This document shows positions 24,501 to 36,500 of a stretch of 64,000 nucleotides of DNA, piece by piece; positions within the stretch are counted from its first letter, which is position 1; the number at the start of each line of letters is the position of its first letter. Source of the stretch: Amphiura filiformis (lineage: Eukaryota; Echinodermata; Ophiuroidea; Amphilepidida; Amphiuridae); NCBI RefSeq assembly GCF_039555335.1, contig NC_092646.1, positions 28,387,780 to 28,451,779 of the forward strand, given 5' to 3'. A model generated the notes under the pieces. That model was not told where the DNA came from, ran no database searches, and was given only the letters and a program-made list of their open reading frames with translations. The position numbers and the translations under genes are program-made.

Positions 24501-27500
24501 TTATTCTTTCTTTTCATATTTTGCGTTTTGAAGTAAAAACATCTCACATGTCGCAACCCCCTCCTCCTCCTCCTCTTATTCTTCTTCCTCCTAATCCTCC
24601 TCCTCCTCACACACACCCCATCCCCACCCATAATATTCTGTTGCCTCCGTTACACTGTTACACAAGACTCGATCGGTATCGATTGCGGACAACACGATAC
24701 TAATGTAGACTTTCCTTGATCCGGACTTCCCAGCAAAACTGCTCATGTGAATCTTGTGACTTAATATACAGCTTTTTTGATGATATTTTCCTTGTATAGA
24801 CGCAACCATTCCCCACACATCCACCCTACCCCACACACCCCACCCAACCCACCCTACCTGTTTTATAGGGACAATGTGGACCGTGCATATTGGGCTATTC
24901 CAGTTGAAATCCACACTACCCCTGTGAAAGATTTTGGAAATATCTTCCACAGGGGGAGTATGTTTTATAAATGTAATTGGTCAGTGGTAATCATTTTGTA
25001 TTATGGCTTTACCTACATCTTCCACGTATTATTACAAATCGAAGTTACCCATTATTTTCTATTCTATTCAAAATTGATACTCCCTCTGTGGAAGACTTTA
25101 GCTAAATCTTCCACAGGGGTAGTGTGGATATTAAATGGAATATCCCATAAAGTGAATGCGTTTGTCATTAAATGGACCAGAAACTACTCATTGCCTTTTT
25201 AACATGGAAACTTGCCACTTTTAAACCATAAAATATCTTAAAACTGGGCGTTTTGATGGATACCTTGAGTGCGTTGATTTTGTTTATTCCGGGGTTTTTT
25301 TTATACATGTACTTGAAATTGTTTTCGTAAAAGAGGTAAATACACTTATAATTCTTTTCCGACTGATGATGAGTATAAAAACAGCTGATGGGTTTATATA
25401 TAGCCAACTGTGTCGCACAAACAGGAAACGCGAAATCGTTTCGGACAGTGCTTAAAGTGAAACAAAATATAAATAGCCCATATTAAATAGAGAAAAGAAG
25501 ATCTATCAGATATCTTACACTTCCCATAATGCATTTCTCCCATTTTAATTTTCTGTACTGATTTGCCAGTGCAACAAGGGTCGATATAGTGGTACTCAAT
25601 GAACAGAGCAAATCCAGATCTTGCAAAATATGTTTATTTCTTGACTATATAGACCCATGTTTCGCCAGTATATTTTCAATATGAAAAAGCTTAAAGGCAA
25701 CCTGTGCAAAGTGATGAAATGATTTGTAAGTTGCAAAGAATTTTGGAAAGGGTAAGATATCTTCTCAAAAAAAACCAATATTCTACTAAAAATAATGTGA
25801 ATAATACATCAATACACACATTTTTGTACAAAGTGTCGTCATTTTAGCATGTCATTAAAATACCCGTCACCAAAAGACCCCTGTTTTATATTTAGCATGC
25901 AGGCCTATGTGGAAAGAAAAGAGCTTTTCATTTATACCGGTATGTATTATATCGAGAGTATTGTAATGAACTGAATGGATAAAATGTTGAACATATAATT
26001 GTAATGCAATATGTTTGGCCTATGACATGGAGGGAGGTTTAGATTACACGCATCTTTAGCTTTTCGGAATATTTTCCTCAATTCAGCATTCTCAGCGAAC
26101 CTATTCAATCCAATGAATTGACAACACATCTCATGATGCAGACAAAATCATTATATCACTGAAAAACTAGACAAAATCGTCATCATGTCAAGGGCATTTA
26201 CCCGATAGAATCAAATCAACACGTTGAAAAAAATATCTTCGGAAATTCAAGGTGTGTCAACCGCACGTCAATGACCGATTCAAGTATCTTGTGCATGCGT
26301 GCATCCTGTTGAATCTTAAACAAAAATGATGCGTTCATAATGTGAAACAAGGTATATAAACATCTCAAAAAAAGTAACTAACCCCCTTAAATAATGGCCA
26401 TTATTCAAACACGGGTGATTGTATTACAAATCTGTAAAGTGCATTGGAAGCAGAATTTATTTCTGCACATTTTGACACCTCATTTGTAGCAATTGACTAA
26501 ATAATGACGACACAGCGTACATTTAAATCAGTGTAACCCAAGATTTGAAAGTTGCAGTAAATTCTATTGATTTGTATTCAGTATAATGGAAGGAACGATA
26601 TCTGAGTGTTTTTGTATTGTTGTAAGTACAACTTTCAAATCTGGACCTCACTACATTAAATTGACCGGTGTTTTATTGTTTTCTGTGCTATCGTATTAAA
26701 TGAGGTGTCAAAAATGCGCAGATATAAACTCTGCTTCCAACGCATTTTACATGGCCATTATTTAAGGGGCCGGGTTAGTTACTTTTTTTGAGATGTTTAT
26801 CTTAATCTCTGAATTTCTGAAACCCATTCAGTTCTGCAGATTATAGATTGTAAATCATAGTAAACTTTTATTTGTCTCTCTCCCGAATTATGATGAATTG
26901 ATGAGGTATTTTGTCATACTTTTTGATATTAAACCATCATTCAAGATGTTTAGTTATCATAAATCATGGTTTATTTATTTATATCTTCAAGAATCTATAA
27001 TGTTCTACCCGCAAGATAGTATTCATTGTACTTCCCATTGTCAATTTATAAACGTCTTCAATATCCATCCATCACCACTGCCTTTTTAAAGCTGTCTAGA
27101 AAAGTATAACATGACTTTATAAAATAATATTTGACATACTAATTTGAAAGATGATATTGATAACTTTGTAAGTGGAAGTAAATCCGTAAGATGCATTATA
27201 AGTAAAAACGTTGTATCAGCGTGTCAGTTTCCAGCAGGGAATTCATTAGTTGGCGAGTTATGTGGCGGTAAGTTAAGGGCGAGTTACTGTTAGACCATTG
27301 GGCGAGTTACTGTTAGACCAATGGGCGAGTTACTGTTAGACCATTGGGCGAGTTACGGTTAGACTAATGCATAGTCAATTGGTCTAACCGTAACTCACCC
27401 AATGGTCTAACTGTAACTCGCCCATTGGTCTAACAGTAACTCGCCCATTGGTCTAACCGTAACTCGCCCATTGGTCTAACAGTAACTCGCCCACAACTTA

Positions 27501-30500
27501 CCGTCACTTAACTCGCCATTTATCCCCTCCACTTTATTTTGACATGCAGTAAACTTTGCTCAATCCGTGAATCTCTGGCTAGACTCCATACAAACATGAT
27601 AAAGTTTAATTTACTGCTAATTGTCCCGAAACTCGGAGAGCTGATCCTGGCTGCGATGGTTAATGTAGACAGATTTAGGTTCTGCGCCTGCAAATGCGTC
27701 CATGACTGATGCTGAATGGTTTATTACTTTATAAGGTGTGTCTTGGGTCATAGTGATCAGAAAATTCCTGTTAAATGTGCTGAGGTTTGTGGGTTTATGC
27801 ATATAGCACATAAATGACACTATAAATCACGGTGATTTTTGTTTAAATATGCAAAATACTAATACTAATTTATTTTAAATCCTGTGCATAATATGTTGAT
27901 TCCTTTCCTTCTGGTTTGCATAATTTATCTCGAGCAATAAACCATGCATATGTTTTCTATTTTATTTCATATACTATATACCGCAATGGCGATATCAGTT
28001 TCAAAACTAATATCGCGTATTTACGTCGAAATCAGATTTCATGCAAGCAATATTTCCATAATGGTTTTCAGTTTCATCCGTGAATGCATTTTGCACAAAC
28101 AATAATGTACTTCGATACGATGCAGATGAATTGTGCGCTTTGGTTTGCGGTTTAAAGGGCAAATCACCAATTGAATGTTATTTTTTTTATGTTAATGTAT
28201 CAGCTCAGTTGTTACAGTCTTCATATAGTTCCACCAGCCTCGCAGTAATTTCACGTGAAAAGCAGAACTTTTCACGTGAAAAGCAGAAAATTCCACGTAA
28301 AAGCAGGACTTTTATGGCGTAGCGGATTTGACAAAGTGGACTATTTTTCCAAACCCTAAATTTACCCCTCTGTATTTAGCCAGATTTTCCCCTTTTTCAT
28401 GAAAAGTACCAATCCATGCATATTGGGAACGCTTGAGTCCCACGCCCTACCTCATCATCAATTTTGTTAACTTGTAAAGTCTCTAGAATGGCGGCTGTTT
28501 TACAATACGTGAGCCAGACATGTGTATGCATTGACAAAAAGCTCAAGTCAGGCCACACAGACAAGAGATAAATAACTTCCGGATATGTCTCAAAAGCACT
28601 AGATATTTCACCTTTCATTAACATACAAATATGGCATACAAGATTGAGAGGTCATCTTCATCTCCGTATATTTAAGCAAAATAATATTATGTGACGTCCC
28701 GTGTCAAAAGGAGACACTTTTGGGCAGGATCGTAAATGGAAATAGCCAAAAATCTGCCCGGGTGATTTTTTTCACAATTTTAAAGTTTATTGCGAATTTG
28801 TGATATGTTATTAATGTTTAAAATATTGTCTGATAGTTCAGATCGGAATGTAACTGGCATCTTGTATTTTTTGAGACATTTTTCAAGGTAACAACATTGT
28901 CAATAATATTTTTAAAGGCCGATATTTCAATTTCCAATTTTATAAGACCATAACTTACGAACTCAATATCTTCGCTTAGGAATGTCCGATTTCATTTGGG
29001 GAAAACGGCGTTGTTGAGCAAAATATCTCTATATTTAAGATATGTAAAAATCTCAAAATTGATAACCTGCCCAAAAGTGGCTCCTTTTGACATGACACGT
29101 CACATATATAAAAATCAAGCAAGGAGCATTTATAATGAAAATTATAACTATACCTGTCATTTCTCGATATTTTTAAAGCAAAATATATAAAATGAGCTTA
29201 AAAGCACAAGTTTTAATGGCGAAGCGGCCCTTTTTTAGATAAAATATCCTTAAAGCTGCTGTCTAAGGCGAATGCAATTCAACTGATGTTTTGTCGTGTG
29301 GCAAATTGACATATCGGCGTCGTGCATGTCCAAGAATAGATAAATGGGAGGTATTGTTAAAAACCAAACCACTTTACGGAGAAATCGCACATCTTTAGCG
29401 AATCAAGTATAGAGCAATCTAAAAAGCCTTACTTGTTGAACGTGATGTATCAATAATGTAGACTAGACAGTGAAGATAGCGTAGCGCAGATTGGGAAATT
29501 TCCATAAAAATCAGACAACGAGATGTTAATCATGAATTATTCATAGCATAATGTACGCATGCGTGTGATGTTGCGCAAATATTAATGGTATAGAATAGCA
29601 ACAGATGCTGCAATTGTAATCAAGAACAAATAATAATAATAACAACAACAAAAACAAGATCAGCAACAACAACAACATAATAATGTTGAACATCATGAAA
29701 TCATTCATGATGTTATCACGTCGTGTCAAGCACGAAAGTATGATTGATCAATTATAACATATGACTGCATGTGCAATGTATCATGGTGCATGCTTGTCGG
29801 TTTCCTACTAGTGTCGCCTTTAACAATCATTCATCAATCGCAAAGACTCCTGTTGCACACATTTAAACACATCAATTAGCTACAGCTCAGTCGGAAACAT
29901 TTAAATTAGCCCGACGACTGTATACATAGTCTATGCATTGTTAATGTACAAATAACAAAATCGGTAGCAGGGTAGACTTACAAGCGCCGCGCCGGGCTCT
30001 CCTAGTACATGTAGTATGACGAATATTCATAATATAGCTGCGGAGCTCAATGATTTGTTTTTCATTTTGAGTCTCAACTTGTTAACTTGTGAAGTCTCTA
30101 GAAAGGCGGCTGTTTTACAATATGTGAGCCAGACATGTGTTTGCATCGATAAAAAGCTCAAGTCAGGCCACACTAGACAAGAGATAAATAACTTCCGGAT
30201 ATGTCTCAAAAGCACTAGATATATTTCACCTCTTATTAACATGCAAATATAGAAAACAAGATTGAGAAGACATCTTCATAACTTACATTTTTGAAGCAAT
30301 GAGTGTTTATAATAATAATTATAGCTATACCTGTCATTTCTCGGTATTTTTAATCAAAATATATAAAATGAAGCTTAAAAGCACATTCAACTTTTAATGG
30401 CGAAGCGGCCCTTTTTTATATCTAATATCCTTAAAGCTGTTTTCTAAGGCAAATGGAATTCAACTGATGTTTTGTCCCCGGGTTTTGTCCTGTGGCACAT

Positions 30501-33500
30501 TAACATATTGGCGTCGTGCATGTCTAAGAATATATATTTTATGAGCTTTTATGGGAGGAACCACTTTACAGAGAAATCGTGCATCTTTAGCGAATCAAGT
30601 ATAGAGCAATCTAAAAGCATTACTTGTTGAACGTGTATCAATAATGCATGCAGACTAGACAGTTATAGCGCAGATTGGGAAATTTCAATAAAAATCAGAC
30701 GTATCGAGGCGTTCATGAATTATTCATAGACACTGTACGCATGCGTGTGATTTTGCGCAAACGAATGTCACAATATGATCATGAACTATGAAAGAAAGCA
30801 CTATAGAATTGCAAAAGATGTTGTATTCTCCGCTGTAATTTAATCAACAACAACTAATAACAACCAGGCGGCATAGGACACGCAACACGTGACGTACGAG
30901 CCTGGCGAAGATACAGGGTTGACAGCCGGCCATTCAAAATACACGGTTAGCGATTACAAATGGAAAATTAACATACTTGCAGTGGGGTACTTTGTCGTAC
31001 CCCGACGGTTTTAGAGTAAGATAATTTTGCTTTGACACCACACAACAAATTTAGAATTGTTTGTGAAGCTTTCATGATTATGTGTTAATCCAATGGCGAC
31101 GTCAAAAATGGCGATATCGCTTCCACCACCGCCTGATAACAACAACAAAAACAAGATCAGCAACAACAACAACATAATAATGTTGAACATCATGAAATCA
31201 TTCATGAGGTTATCACGTCGTGTCAAGCACGAAAGTATGATTGATCAATTATAACATGACTGCATGTGCAATGTATCATGGTGCATGCTTGTCGGTTTCC
31301 TACTAGTGTCGCCTTCAACAATCATTCATCAATCGCAAAGACTCCTGTTGCACACATTTAAACACATCAATTAGCTACAGCTCAGTCGGAAACGTTTAAA
31401 TTAGCCCGACGACTGTATGCATAGTCTATACATTGTTAATGTACAAATAACAAAATCGGTAGCAGGGTAGACTTACAAGCGCCGCACCGGGCTCTCCTAG
31501 TATGGTGGATACTTCAATATATATAGCTAACGGAGCTCAATGATTGACCTCGAATAACACTTTAAAACTAAGCAGTACAGTTTATCTTTAGTTTAAATCT
31601 TCATACAGCCTTAAGGGATCCAAAATGAGCGTTTATTGCGTTTCGACAGTATTTTTGTGGGACATGAGAGCACCTCAGACCTATCGAATTGCATTCTGAA
31701 TACGAAGCATGTCTTTCTGATATCAAATAATTTTCATTTTTAAAAATCACAATATAATACAAATTTTATGACAAATTATAAAAATGTGATATTTTTTCAA
31801 ATTTTTGATATATAACAGTCCTCGAAGTGAATTATATAAATCTAATGATATATTCTTAAAGTGTATGTAGCAGGGAGGAAAAGCCGACGGTCAATTGAAA
31901 ATTTTGACCTTTCATATTGAAGATATGGATTTTTTCCCAAAAAGACCTAATTTTTTTTTGGTGTTTTGGGAAAAAAAATCCATATCTTTAATACGAAAGG
32001 TCAAAATTTTCAATTGATCGTCGGCTTTTCATCCCACCTACATACACTTTAAGTATAAATCATCAGATTTATAAAGTTTACTTCAAGTACTGTTAAATAT
32101 CAAAAATATCAATTTTAATGATTTGCCATAAAATGTGTATTAAATTGCGAATTTCAAAAATCAAAATTATTTGATATCGGAATGACATTCTTCATATTCA
32201 GAATGCAATTCGATATGTCTGATGTGCTCTAATGTCCCAAAATAAATACTGTCCAAACGTTCATACCCCAGCCCTTAAGTTTGTCTTGAAATATAAGAAT
32301 ATTCAGACATAAATAACAAATTCGGTAGTACCGTAGACTTACAAACGCCGGGCATTCACGATGAATGCTTTAATACACAGCCGCTTTCGTCAAACGTTTG
32401 CCAAACGTTTACGGGCGTTTACGAAGACGTTTGTGATCGGCAATTGCTTGCCAAATTGGCAAAAATGGGTGTGTATTATACGGCCCTAATTTGGTAAAAC
32501 AACCTAACTCGAAGATAGAAGTTTTACCTAATTAAGGCGCTGCTGAAAAATATTTAGACCTGCTTTGGTGAAAACCCCAAATTTTAGGAACACAATAATA
32601 AGTTGGACACTTGAAAAAAAGAAATGGCATGAAGGCTTTTAAACTTTTTTCAGTACAGTCCTAATTAGGCATAAAAGTCTATATCGAGTTAGGTCGTTTT
32701 ACCAAATTAGGGCCGTATAGCTAGGCCTACTTTACTGTATATTAAAGTGATTTAGCTCAATGTTTGATCTCGAACAGCACTTTAAAACTAAGCATGCAGT
32801 ATAAGTTAATCTTTTAGTTAAATCTTCCAACAGCTTTAAATTTGCATTGAAATAAATACAAGTAACAAAGTCTGCATGCAGATAGCGCAGACTTATCAAA
32901 TGCCAGGCTCTCCTTGTATGATGATTGCTTATCATGGTTACTGTATTAAAGTGACGGATCTCAATATTTTTCTCGAACAATATTTTAATTTTTAGTTTAA
33001 ATCTTCATACAACTTTCAATTTTATCTTGAAATATATGAAACCAGCTAAGGAAAAGTTAAAAAATTTCGGAAGTGTTTCGTTCTTTACTTACATTAATGC
33101 TCTACGTGCTAGCCATAGCCTTCAACATAAAAAATCCAAGTTTTGAGATATTTTCTCAAAATATTAAGAGCTATCTAAAGAACCACTGAACCAATACTAG
33201 GCTTGTTTGTACTCATTTTCTTGCATTTTTCATGCTGATTCCAAATATGGTAATGAAAATTTGCATTTCTGAAATTTTTGAATTTTTAAAAAATTTTGAA
33301 ACTTGTCGTCTGCAGTCGACACCCGCGTGAAGAGTATTAATAATTCTATATTATATATATTATTTCTTATTTATTTTTACAGCGTGAATGTATCTCTATC
33401 CATGTTGGTCAAGCCGGTGTGCAGATTGGCAACTCATGTTGGGAATTGTACTGTTTAGAGCATGGAATCCAGCCTGATGGCCAGATGCCCAGTACAACAG

Positions 33501-36500
33501 ATACTGCTGTCGGCAAAGGTGGCGGAGATGATTCCTTCGGCACTTTCTTCAACGAAACTGGATCAGGCAAACATGTCCCAAGAGCTATTTTTGTTGACTT
33601 GGAACCAACTGTTGTCGGTAAGAGTGTTTTCCTCGGGGTGGTGTGGGGGTGGGGGTATGGGGGTACAATGTCAATGTTGGTGATTTTTGGTGTATATAAT
33701 TATGCTCCCCACGGAACGAGAATTGGTGGGTCTTAAATAGGAGCTGATGGCATATTGGTAAAAGGGGTTCTTTCTGAACTGCGAACGGTCAAAATCAAGG
33801 ACCTTTCTAGGCTTTCTGCTCGAAATCGCTTTGCAAAAACCAGATGTGAGCAATTTGGTTTTTTAGAACGTATTAATGATCAAATTCAAGGGCCTTTCAG
33901 GGCCTTCGTTTTTGTGATTGGACAACGCTTTACAAAAGTGATTGCGCATCACTTTTCAAAAGCGACGTATTGCAATTACTCAGAAATACTCTGTATATTC
34001 AGCTTATACATTGGGCTGTTTAAGTTGAAATCCATACACCCCTATGGGAGACGTGACCTTAATCTCCCACACAGGGGTTATATATTTCAAATGGAGGCAT
34101 CCATTCTAGCTAGTAACCCCATTTGGAATTTACACTCATTACTAAAATGTCATGTCTTCCATGGGGGGTGTGAATTTTAAACGGAATAGCCCATTACAAT
34201 CAAAACTCTAACCTTTGACCTGTCTTTTTGCAGATGAAATCCGCCAAGGTTCTTACAAGCAACTTTTCCATCCAGAGCAGATGATCACTGGTAAGGAAGA
34301 TGCGGCCAACAACTATGCTCGTGGACATTACACCGTTGGAAAAGAAATTATTGATCCCATCATGGACAGAGTCAGAAAACTGGTAAGATCTTTCTCTACT
34401 TGGCTTAAGAATTGAGTAGATCCCATAATTCTGCGAGTAGACATGAGATGTCATCATTTTACGTCACGCCGATGCACATTTCAAAGCCGTGCTAATTTGT
34501 CACAATTTGTGTGCCGAAAATCATTAGGTCAACGTATCCTTAAAGAGTTTGAAACATTTTACCCTCGATTAGCCAGTAAAAGGGGGTAATAAATTTTCTT
34601 TCTCTGATCATATTTTCACATTCCACTGTCAGCAGGGCAGCTCCAACCCAACTTGGCTCCAACCAAGTCATGTTTAATAACCCTTGCCCTTCCTCACTGA
34701 ACCTTTGCACCTTTGGCACATACATGTGGTAAAATTCAACATTGGTATCTTTAATATCACAGTCTCTCATGAAGGGCTAATATCTTTACAGTTATTCTTT
34801 CTCTTCATACCTTCTTTATAGTAATAATTTTATCTCCCTTCATGTTATTAAACTCATGGCAAATTCTTGAACATAATTTATACCTGCTTCATGCAAGGAG
34901 TTAAATAGTGCCAGGCCAGATAGACTGCCTGTGGGCATTTTCTGGACCATGCACTGACCATGATATTTGTATCCTATTTTATTTTTACTTATTTTCACTT
35001 CATAAAGTTTCCTTGTGTGAATATATGAAACTAATTTACGCTGTTGTTTTTAGTGCAAAGAAGCAATTTAAAATACCAACAGCAACAGATAACATGATAA
35101 CCAGAGTCTAGGCTTTCTAGATAATAGTAAACGTACAAATTGGTGACATATCTTGAGCGCCATTTGTATGTGTGATGTATTTAGGCAATGGGCAAATTGA
35201 TACAATTACTTTAATCATTGGCTTGCTTCTTCCTTCATTCTTTCCGCAAAGTTATTTTTTTTTATTTCTTTCCTTAAAATCATCTCAAATAAAATAAAAC
35301 AAAATAATAAAATAAAATAAAATAACAGTAAAATCAGATAGAAGTTCACGATAAAACTTCGACTTATTTTCAAAGAATGACGTTTGAAATCTTTTGGTGT
35401 GTGATCTTTTTCACTTTTTTAAAATTCTAATTTCAATCTTAATCTTAAAAGAGAATAAGGAAATATCACGACGATCACAAATCTTCAATTTCTTATTAAT
35501 TAATTTCTCTCGTGTTATTTTGTAATCGTATACAGGCTGACCAATGCACCGGACTTCAAGGATTCCTTATATTTCACAGCTTCGGCGGAGGCACCGGTTC
35601 AGGTTTAACAGCCCTACTCATGGAACGTCTTTCCGTCGACTACGGCAAGAAATCCAAGTTAGAATTCGCCGTGTATCCCGCCCCACAAATCTCCACAGCA
35701 GTAGTAGAGCCATACAATGCCATCCTCACTACCCATACTACTCTCGAGCACTCCGACTGTGCCTTCATGGTTGATAACGAAGCCATCTATGACATCTGCC
35801 GTCGTAACCTGGACATTGGACGCCCAACGTATACCAATTTGAATCGGTTGATGGCCCAGGTAGTATCCTCCATCACCGCGTCATTGCGTTTCGATGGTGC
35901 CCTAAATGTCGACATTACAGAGTTTCAAACCAACTTGGTGCCCTACCCACGTATCCATTTCCCTCTGGTCAATTACGCCCCGGTCATCTCTGCTGAGAAA
36001 GCCTACCATGAGCAGCTCAGTGTTTCAGAAATCACCAATGCCTGTTTTGAGCCAGACAACCAAATGGTCAAGTGTGATCCTCGTCACGGCAAATACATGG
36101 CCTGTTGTCTGTTGTATCGTGGGGATGTTGTACCAAAAGATGTCAACTCTGCAATTTCTAACATCAAGACCAAAAAGAACATTCAGTTCGTCGATTGGTG
36201 TCCAACTGGCTTCAAAGTAGGTATCAACTACCAGCCACCAACCGTTGTCCCTGAAGGTGATCTCGCCAAAGTGCAACGCGCCGTCTGCATGTTAAGCAAC
36301 ACTACAGCCATCTCCGACGCCTGGGCTCGTCTGGATCATAAATTCGATCTGATGTACTCCAAACGGGCATTCGTTCATTGGTATGTTGGTGAAGGTATGG
36401 AAGAAGGTGAGTTTGCAGAAGCTCGTGAAGATCTTGCAGCGTTGGAGAAGGATTACGAAGAGGTTGGTCTGGATAACCATCCCGACGGAGAAGGTGAAGA

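Larger units (their letters stand above)
28450..31546 (+). repeat. Tandem segmental duplication (two units of about 1.5 kb)
   Basis: Unit 1 is about 28450-30056 and unit 2 about 30066-31546. Collinear matches include GCGGCTGTTTTACAATA (28491 / 30105), CATATCGGCGTCGTGCATGTC (29309 / 30504, one difference), CAATCTAAAA (29414 / 30608), and a nearly identical stretch from AAAACAAGATCAGC (29650 / 31148) to GGGCTCTCCTAGTA. Unit 1 alone carries the element at 28688-29106; unit 2 alone carries the hAT MITE at 30865-31135. Diverged pieces of the same unit continue at 32310-32365, 32740-32850 and 32860-33040. Confidence 0.85.
6515..33382 (+). other. Intron 1 of alpha-tubulin (about 26.9 kb)
   Basis: Donor GTAAGT at 6515, acceptor TATTTTTACAG ending at 33382. 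The intron holds the GATA-palindrome array, numerous MITEs and fold-back elements, and a tandem segmental duplication, listed separately. No embedded gene was recognised. Its length is unusual for an alpha-tubulin gene and appears to come largely from repeat insertion. Confidence 0.7.
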
